Assembly: GCF_020531845.1 (NCBI RefSeq)
Contig: NZ_JAJAVF010000002.1
Span: forward strand, 1,275,543 to 1,339,542
Reading direction: 5' to 3'
Length of the DNA stretch: 64,000 nt
Source: Methylobacillus methanolivorans
Lineage (GTDB): Bacteria; Pseudomonadota; Gammaproteobacteria; Burkholderiales; Methylophilaceae
Part shown: one piece after another, positions 59,327 to 64,000 of the stretch
Layout of the letters: each line of letters starts with the position of its first letter
Position numbering within the stretch: the first letter of the stretch is position 1
The notes under the pieces: generated by a model
What the model was told of the DNA's origin: nothing
Database searches by the model: none
The model's input: only the letters and a program-made list of their open reading frames with translations
Position numbers and translations under genes: made by a program

Positions 59327-60384
59327 GACGAGTCTTTTCCACTGATGAGTGTTTTATCTTGATTTTCCAATAATGATTCCACCGCAAGCAATATATCTGC
59401 AGGACGAATGAAAGCGCGCCATATACCGCCTTTGAACCAAGGCAAGACAAAGCGAGGAATAACCACTTTTCCTTTGCCCCACGCAGGGCGCCAACAGAAA
59501 TGACGATTACGTTTTCTGTAAATAGTAACCACAGGTACTCTCAGCATGGAAGCAAGATGGCCCCCTCCTGAATCATTGCCAATAAATGCGCCCGACTCAT
59601 AAACAAAGCTTGCAAGCTGATGAATATCGCTGAATTTTGCATGTTCAAATTCACCCTTGAGTATTACATCCCATTTCTGGTGTGATACTGGGGCAACAGT
59701 GAAAACAGGTTGATACCCGCGTTCCTGCAATAACCTTGCCGTCTTGATGAATGATGCAGGTGTCCAATCCTTCTTATCTGACCAAGCCGAATCAGGACTA
59801 ATAATAATCCGCCGTGGGTATCGCTGATAAACAAGATGAGGCGGCGGAGTAAGATGCACATTCCCTTGCGCATGTGTAAGCTTCATCCGCTCTCGCATAA
59901 ACGCCACCACCACATCGACCAAGGAGCTGCCATCCTTAAACTTCTTGAAGCGGATTGATGGCCCACAATCCAGCAAGGGGGCTAACTGAGAAAATATCTT
60001 GCCCGGCAGTACACGCTGGCGTTCGTGCTTTAATTGCTCACTAGCCCATGTAGGAGGTGCTTTTTGGCATAGTAACTGCCAGTGGTTCCTGACATGCTCC
60101 AGCAACTCCTCATTCAAGCGCTGGCGAAATGTCTGAGGAGGACTAATGATCGCATGGTGATATTGGCTTAACTCACGATCAAGCGCATTAAAATCAGGAT
60201 AAGGCTTGATGAGTATCTGCGGCATCCACTCTCGTAACTGGTACGCAATGTCCCCATACAACGTCATCTCATAACCATGCTGGCGCAGATTCTCTGCCAA
60301 CATGTAATAAATCAAGCTATCCCCAAGGGAGTTGAAAGAAACTAGCGCAATACGCGCGGTGGTAGTGTCTTGTTGTGTATCCAT
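59323..60384 (-). CDS. GT9 (heptosyltransferase-like) glycosyltransferase
   Basis: 353 aa. The N-terminus is IALVSFNSLGDSLIYYMLAENLRQHGYE; the donor region has IISPDSAWSDKKDWTPASF and GAFIGNDSGGGHLASMLRVPVVTIYRKRNR. The GxGDxL and D-S-G-x-x-H patterns are those of ADP-heptose transferases, but the overall sequence is divergent from WaaF. It overlaps the upstream GT4 gene by 43 bp and the downstream CgeB-like gene by 4 bp, so the three are tightly coupled. Confidence 0.82.
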   Translation of the reverse strand: MDTQQDTTTARIALVSFNSLGDSLIYYMLAENLRQHGYEMTLYGDIAYQLREWMPQILIKPYPDFNALDRELSQYHHAIISPPQTFRQRLNEELLEHVRNHWQLLCQKAPPTWASEQLKHERQRVLPGKIFSQLAPLLDCGPSIRFKKFKDGSSLVDVVVAFMRERMKLTHAQGNVHLTPPPHLVYQRYPRRIIISPDSAWSDKKDWTPASFIKTARLLQERGYQPVFTVAPVSHQKWDVILKGEFEHAKFSDIHQLASFVYESGAFIGNDSGGGHLASMLRVPVVTIYRKRNRHFCWRPAWGKGKVVIPRFVLPWFKGGIWRAFIRPADILLAVESLLENQDKTLISGKDSS

Positions 60385-61466
60385 GCGCGATCTATTAGCT
60401 CAAAGAATCTCATTCTGGCAGCTTCATCCGAAAAGCGATGTATCAGAATATCTGAGGCCAATTGTATTTTATTGTCAATTTTATAGTCAATAGAGCTTAC
60501 TAACTCTCGGGATAACTCCTCTGCGCTCCCAAGGGTAAATAAAGGCGCAAAAGTCCTGACCACCTCGGCGCCACCTCCGCTATCACTACAGATAATCGGC
60601 AATTCTGCTGCCATGGCCTCAAGTAACACCATACCGAATGGCTCATGATCCGAGCTTAGAACGAAGAGATCAAACGCGCGGAAATATCGCCGTGCATCTG
60701 GCACCTGCCCAGCAAATCGAACCTGGTTAGCGACTCCCAGTGTATTCGCCAATGCCTTGAGATCCGGCTCCAGTGGGCCTTTACCCAGAATGAGCAACAA
60801 GGTATTAGCTGGCACCTGCGGCAATGCCTGGGCAAAGCCACGCAACAACGTGGCCTGGTCTTTGTCGCGGTGCAGGCGCCCGACGTTAGCAATGACATAG
60901 GTATCATCATCCAGGCCGAGAAAGCGGCGGGCCTCATGCCTAGGCAGTAAGGATTGTTTGACGGCTTCGACATCAATGCGGTTGTAGAGTGTTTGTACCT
61001 GTTCGGCAGGCCAGTGCTTAAGGTGCTGACGCATTTCATCGCGCACAGAGTCAGACACACATAGCATCAAGAGTCGTTTACGGTAAAAATTGACCAGAAT
61101 ACGACGGGTGAATCGTCCGTAATCATCATAGTTGTGATGCACACTGACTACAGGCAGATTGGTCGCCAGTAAGGCGACATAGGTAGGCTTGGCGCGATGA
61201 GCAATACAGAATGCAAAATCACGGCTATTCACCAGCTGGCGTATTTTTGCAATTGCGCCTAGCTTGAGCCCCCTCACCTGCTTGCTGCTATAACCGAGAA
61301 AAATCACTTCATCAGAGGCACTGCCCTGCTCCACTTCGGGGTCAGGCTTACCAGTGAGGTAAACCGTGACAACTTTGTAAGGGCTTCCCTTGAATAGGGC
61401 AGCATATTGGCGTGCGCAATCAAGAAACGGCGGGTAATAGCTGTGACAAATATGCAGGACGTACAT
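60342..61466 (-). CDS. GT4 family glycosyltransferase, LPS core
   Basis: 374 aa. VLHICHSYYPPFLDCARQY starts the N-terminal domain; the donor motif is LSSDHEPFGMVLLEAMAAELPIICSDSGGGAEVV, near residue 270. VIANVGRLHRDKDQATLLRG is the conserved GT-B hinge stretch. It begins 4 bp after the LPS-kinase-like gene. WaaG-like transfer of hexose to the inner core is plausible; no sugar can be assigned. Confidence 0.86.
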   Translation of the reverse strand: MYVLHICHSYYPPFLDCARQYAALFKGSPYKVVTVYLTGKPDPEVEQGSASDEVIFLGYSSKQVRGLKLGAIAKIRQLVNSRDFAFCIAHRAKPTYVALLATNLPVVSVHHNYDDYGRFTRRILVNFYRKRLLMLCVSDSVRDEMRQHLKHWPAEQVQTLYNRIDVEAVKQSLLPRHEARRFLGLDDDTYVIANVGRLHRDKDQATLLRGFAQALPQVPANTLLLILGKGPLEPDLKALANTLGVANQVRFAGQVPDARRYFRAFDLFVLSSDHEPFGMVLLEAMAAELPIICSDSGGGAEVVRTFAPLFTLGSAEELSRELVSSIDYKIDNKIQLASDILIHRFSDEAARMRFFELIDRAWIHNKTLPPRVLR

Positions 61467-61470
61467 CAGA

Positions 61471-62160
61471 TCAAGACCCAGATAAAAACTTCAGCTTTAG
61501 TTTAAGTGCTGATGCTGTTTTGGTTGGCAATTGCGCTATAGAGAAATAACTATTGGCAAAAGCTTGGCGCTCATCCGCGGATAGGTTGCCCCAGTCAGCC
61601 TGATATCGCTGCAGGTGACGGAAATTACGCGCACGATGCCAATAGCTCAGGTTGTGTCGGTATATCTTGAGATCGGCTATATCAATCAGGCCCAGCGCAC
61701 CCTCTGCAGTTTTGACGACATTACCAAAATGCAGGGAACGAAAATATACGCCACGCTGGTGCAGGTGTGCGACAAATTGACCAAAACGCTCCATTAGCGC
61801 TTGATCCAGCAAGCCTGAGATATTCAATTGCCGTAATGTATAGCCTGGTAGTGGCCGATAGATGACAGCAGTATTAGTGCTATCCTCAAAATGGAACAGT
61901 TGCACAATTTCCACCGTGGGAATCCCTAACTGCTTGAGCTTATCTGCATTGCGGCAAAAATGGCGGGCGTAGGAATAAACCCGCGCAAGGCTCAGTGTGC
62001 GCCGCACACGAAACACCTTGAGAATATTGCCATTCCCCATTTGCAGCACTTTGACACCACGCTCGTCCTGCTCCAGCACCTTGGCATTAAGGCTGAGCTG
62101 TGCAAAGTCTTCCGGCGTAAGCAGGTGGCTATTACGAATTTTCAGTCTAGGAATCAGCAT
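61471..62160 (-). CDS. LPS kinase-like protein (toluene tolerance / Kdo-kinase related)
   Basis: 229 aa with a small kinase-like fold: the N-lobe GNGNILKVFRVRRTLS carries a Lys, YRPLPGYTLRQL forms a hinge-like segment, and the catalytic-loop equivalent is GVYFRSLHFGNVV, followed by GLIDIADLKIYR. The catalytic HxD of typical kinases is replaced (FRS), while the Asn and the later Asp remain. I recall this exact loop as typical for the toluene tolerance subfamily, so it is not a local mutation. It may phosphorylate core sugars or be a pseudokinase. It overlaps the HAD gene by 7 bp. Confidence 0.72.
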   Translation of the reverse strand: MLIPRLKIRNSHLLTPEDFAQLSLNAKVLEQDERGVKVLQMGNGNILKVFRVRRTLSLARVYSYARHFCRNADKLKQLGIPTVEIVQLFHFEDSTNTAVIYRPLPGYTLRQLNISGLLDQALMERFGQFVAHLHQRGVYFRSLHFGNVVKTAEGALGLIDIADLKIYRHNLSYWHRARNFRHLQRYQADWGNLSADERQAFANSYFSIAQLPTKTASALKLKLKFLSGS

Positions 62161-62822
62161 ACGTCATTTAACAAAGCCTGGATATCAGGCAACGTAGTAA
62201 TGCGCTGGCTGTCACAATAGCTCTGCCACTCGGGGAAATCAGTCCAGGCATGCAGAAAGACAAAATCCAGGCCAGCGCGGCTAGATGACTCATGATCATA
62301 ACGGCTATCACCGATAAACAATGCAGGTTGACGGATATTATCACGGCTGATTTCACGCGCCATGATCTCGTCCTTGTTATCAGGGCTGCCGAAAATGCCA
62401 CCATCGAATAATGCCGTCAGTTCACGCTCGGCAAAAATACTATGCAATTCGGCTTGATCTCCGCCTGAAATCACCAACCAGTTGCTGACTGCAGTTTTTT
62501 CCCGCAATGCCTGCAGCCCGGGGGCGATCTCACAGTGTGATAAACGCTCACGCACCTCACGTCCAAAATCCTCCAGAAGGAAATCTACATCTTTCTGGGT
62601 CGCAGGCCGCTGCAGGATATCCTGGAGAAAATATTCAAATTTCACAAAGCGGGAAATTCCACCGAGCTTGATGTGGTAATCCACCAATGCCTGCGCCTGC
62701 TGGTCATTGGCACCAAAATTCTTGGCGGTCGCGAAATATGCCTCGATCTTGAGATGATTGGAGTTGAGAATGACACCATCACAATCAAACACCAAGGTGT
62801 GATATTGCTCTAGATTCAGCAT
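62154..62822 (-). CDS. HAD-superfamily phosphatase
   Basis: 222-aa hydrolase. Motif I is VFDCDGVILNSN (nucleophile Asp in DCDG), motif II WLVISGGDQAEL, and motif III FIGDSRYDHESS. The helical cap between motifs I and II is of subclass C1. The frame opens at 62882, but the ATG at 62822 (MLNLEQYHTLVFDCDG) is family-like. It heads the reverse LPS block, so it may act on a sugar phosphate precursor such as a Kdo- or heptose-related one. That substrate is inference. Confidence 0.82.
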   Translation of the reverse strand: MLNLEQYHTLVFDCDGVILNSNHLKIEAYFATAKNFGANDQQAQALVDYHIKLGGISRFVKFEYFLQDILQRPATQKDVDFLLEDFGREVRERLSHCEIAPGLQALREKTAVSNWLVISGGDQAELHSIFAERELTALFDGGIFGSPDNKDEIMAREISRDNIRQPALFIGDSRYDHESSSRAGLDFVFLHAWTDFPEWQSYCDSQRITTLPDIQALLNDVC

Positions 62823-62874
62823 GGCACTACCTAAAGGTTGATACGATTGGCATGCAAAAGATGCCAGGAAGGAT

Positions 62875-62902
62875 GAAAGCAAACAGGCCCCGAGGGGCCT
62901 GT
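62875..62902 (-). terminator. Terminator of edd-eda
   Basis: ACAGGCCCC (62883-62891) and GGGGCCTGT (62894-62902) form a perfect 9-bp stem with a 2-base loop. On the minus strand it is followed by TTTGCTTTC, 6 bp past the eda stop codon. Confidence 0.8.
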
Positions 62903-62908
62903 GATGGA

Positions 62909-63538
62909 TTAGGCTGCTGCCTTGATCGCGCTGGCTTCACGAGCCAGCTTGGTGATATGCGCCCAGTCCTTGCGTGCTACAGCATCCGCAGGCGTGAGCC
63001 AGGTACCGCCACAGACCACGACGTTGGGCAATGCCAGGAATTGCGGGGCAGATTCAACAGTTACACCACCTGTGGGGCAGAACTTCACATCCCCAAATGG
63101 ACCAGCAAAGCCTTTCAGCAGATTGATACCACCCACGGCAACAGCCGGGAACAACTTGAGGAAGTAGTAATCATCAGCATTAGCCTGCATGATTTCGCTA
63201 CCAGTGGAAACGCCAGGCAACAGTGGCAGGCCGATTTCACGGGCTGCACGACCCAACTCACTAGTGTAGCCCGGGCTAACGGCAAACTGGCAACCAACAT
63301 CCTTACAGTTTTGCGCATCCCTGATGTTACGCACAGTACCAGCGCCAACAATCGCATCAGGCACAGCCTTGGCAATCGCTTCCATGGCTTGTAATGCCAC
63401 AGGCGTACGCAAGGTCACTTCCAGCACCTTGATGCCGCCTTCGAGCAAGGCTTCTGCCATCGGCACAGCATCTTCCACCTTGTTGATGACAATAACCGGA
63501 ATCACCGGGCCATGGTTGGCTAAATCGAGAGTGCTCAT
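62909..63538 (-). CDS. eda: KDPG/KHG aldolase Eda
   Basis: Cleaves 2-keto-3-deoxy-6-phosphogluconate to pyruvate and glyceraldehyde-3-phosphate. The 209-aa barrel shows GIKVLEVTLRTP (catalytic Glu), AIVGAGTVRN, and the Schiff-base Lys in YYFLKLFPAVAVGG. In methylotrophs with the RuMP cycle this is a main cleavage route for hexose phosphates. It follows edd across a 190-bp gap with a large palindrome. Confidence 0.95.
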   Translation of the reverse strand: MSTLDLANHGPVIPVIVINKVEDAVPMAEALLEGGIKVLEVTLRTPVALQAMEAIAKAVPDAIVGAGTVRNIRDAQNCKDVGCQFAVSPGYTSELGRAAREIGLPLLPGVSTGSEIMQANADDYYFLKLFPAVAVGGINLLKGFAGPFGDVKFCPTGGVTVESAPQFLALPNVVVCGGTWLTPADAVARKDWAHITKLAREASAIKAAA

Positions 63539-63632
63539 ATTCTATATACCTATGTATTGATTATTAAAAAGCTACGAATGCTATTCCAAAACCAGGTGGA
63601 GACGAAACGCCGTTTTGCAATGCTCATCCATT

Positions 63633-63731
63633 GCCATTTCAAAACCAGGCCAGGCTAGGCGCTTGAGCAGAGCCAGTACTACAGTACTGGCAAGCGAAAG
63701 CAAAGACGCATGGCCTGCATTTTCAAATGGC
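63633..63731. repeat. 99-bp imperfect palindrome between edd and eda
   Basis: The outer arms GCCATTT (63633-63639) and AAATGGC (63725-63731) begin directly next to the edd stop codon. Inside are AAAA with TTTT (63641-63644 with 63720-63723), CAGGCCA (63646-63652) with TGGCCTG (63711-63717), CGCTT (63660-63664) with AAGCG (63692-63696), and a perfect core GCCAGTACT (63672-63680) with AGTACTGGC (63683-63691). All arms are nested, so one long hairpin could form. This resembles REP/BIME-type intercistronic elements. Confidence 0.6.
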
Positions 63732-64000
63732 TTAAAGCCAGGTGACGGCACCTTCTTCGGCACTATGCACATTCTTGCGCATGCCGCCAAACAACTCACG
63801 ACCGATGCCATGGCCATTGTTATTACGCTGCGCCTCGGTCATCACTGCCACAGTGCGTGCCTGCCACTCTTCGTCGTCGACAAGCGCATTCAGGGTGCCA
63901 ACAATCGCATTGAGGCGAATCATGTCACCAGTGCGAATCTTGCCGATTGCACCGCCAGCCACAGCTTCTGGGCTCAAATGGATCGCCGCAGGCACTTTGC
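63732..64000 (-). CDS. edd: 6-phosphogluconate dehydratase Edd, C-terminal part (5' end outside window)
   Basis: Only the last 88 residues are visible. KVPAAIHLSPEAVAGGAIGKIRTGDMIRLNA matches the conserved C-terminal part of the dihydroxyacid/6-phosphogluconate dehydratase family. The run TEAQRNNNGHGIGRELFGGMRKNVHSAEEGA is characteristic of Edd rather than IlvD, and the eda neighbour agrees. Edd is a [4Fe-4S] enzyme, so it depends on the isc system. The stop codon TAA is at 63734-63732. Confidence 0.93.
   Translation of the reverse strand, partial: KVPAAIHLSPEAVAGGAIGKIRTGDMIRLNAIVGTLNALVDDEEWQARTVAVMTEAQRNNNGHGIGRELFGGMRKNVHSAEEGAVTWL

Noticed and set aside
1..64000. CRISPR arrays, tRNA or rRNA genes, transposases, integrases
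   Set aside because: No regularly spaced repeats, no cloverleaf-like segments with CCA-type ends and no mobile-element protein motifs were seen in any gap or frame.

Overview
The window reads as chromosomal DNA of a Gram-negative betaproteobacterium, most likely an obligate methylotroph of the Methylophilaceae (Methylobacillus-like). This placement is inference from gene order and protein character. The evidence is the suhB-trmJ-cysE-iscR-isc order, the dapB-carAB-greA / yhbY / rlmE-ftsH-folP-glmM order, an edd-eda pair (used by these methylotrophs to cleave KDPG in the ribulose monophosphate cycle), a PEP-CTERM protein and a complete heptose-LPS cluster. There are no rRNA or tRNA genes, CRISPR arrays, transposases or integrases.

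Region by region. 0-1.5 kb: a two-component pair (LuxR/NarL-type regulator, cut by the window edge, and a NarX/NreB-type kinase). 1.5-1.8 kb: a gap with two stem-loops and a plus-strand terminator that no known gene explains, a possible small RNA. 1.8-10.9 kb: suhB, then trmJ, cysE and a full isc iron-sulfur operon (iscR, an extra cysteine desulfurase, iscS, iscU, iscA, hscB, hscA, fdx). 10.9-14.3 kb: a large MASE1-PAS-GGDEF-EAL protein. 14.4-18.7 kb: an outer-membrane porin divergent from a beta carbonic anhydrase and a SulP transporter, with a 450-bp AT-rich control region between them. 18.7-22.3 kb: bactofilin, lysS, and prfB with its programmed +1 frameshift. 22.4-27.3 kb: a secreted PEP-CTERM trypsin-like protein and pstSCAB. 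27.3-28.4 kb: an AT-rich islet with a GIY-YIG/DUF4357 protein. 28.4-34.2 kb: dadA and a scattered lipid/envelope group (glycosyltransferase, outer-membrane protein, dgkA, a zinc-dependent phospholipase C-like protein, a PAP2 phosphatase), with a 500-bp hairpin-rich non-coding block. 34.2-46.8 kb: conserved housekeeping genes (glmM, folP, ftsH, rlmE, yhbY, greA, carAB, dapB, bamE). 46.9-51.8 kb: recN, nadK, hrcA, hemH. 51.8-62.8 kb: LPS heptose synthesis and core assembly (hldD, gmhA, hldE, waaF, a glycosyltransferase, an O-antigen ligase), facing a reverse block of three glycosyltransferases, an LPS-kinase-like protein and a HAD phosphatase. 62.9-64 kb: eda and the 3' end of edd, separated by a 99-bp palindromic element.

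How the parts fit. CysE supplies O-acetylserine for the cysteine that the two desulfurases consume. Porin, carbonic anhydrase and SulP look like a bicarbonate uptake and interconversion set. PstSCAB, a diacylglycerol-type glycosyltransferase, phospholipase C, DgkA and PAP2 lie within 11 kb and could serve phosphate saving and lipid turnover. HldD/GmhA/HldE make ADP-heptose, and WaaF and the later transferases use it. The most distinctive non-coding signals are the candidate small RNA at about 1662-1743, the hairpins inside the isc operon, the hairpin block at 33.1-33.6 kb and the edd-eda palindrome. I did not find a clearly new multi-gene defence or metabolic system.
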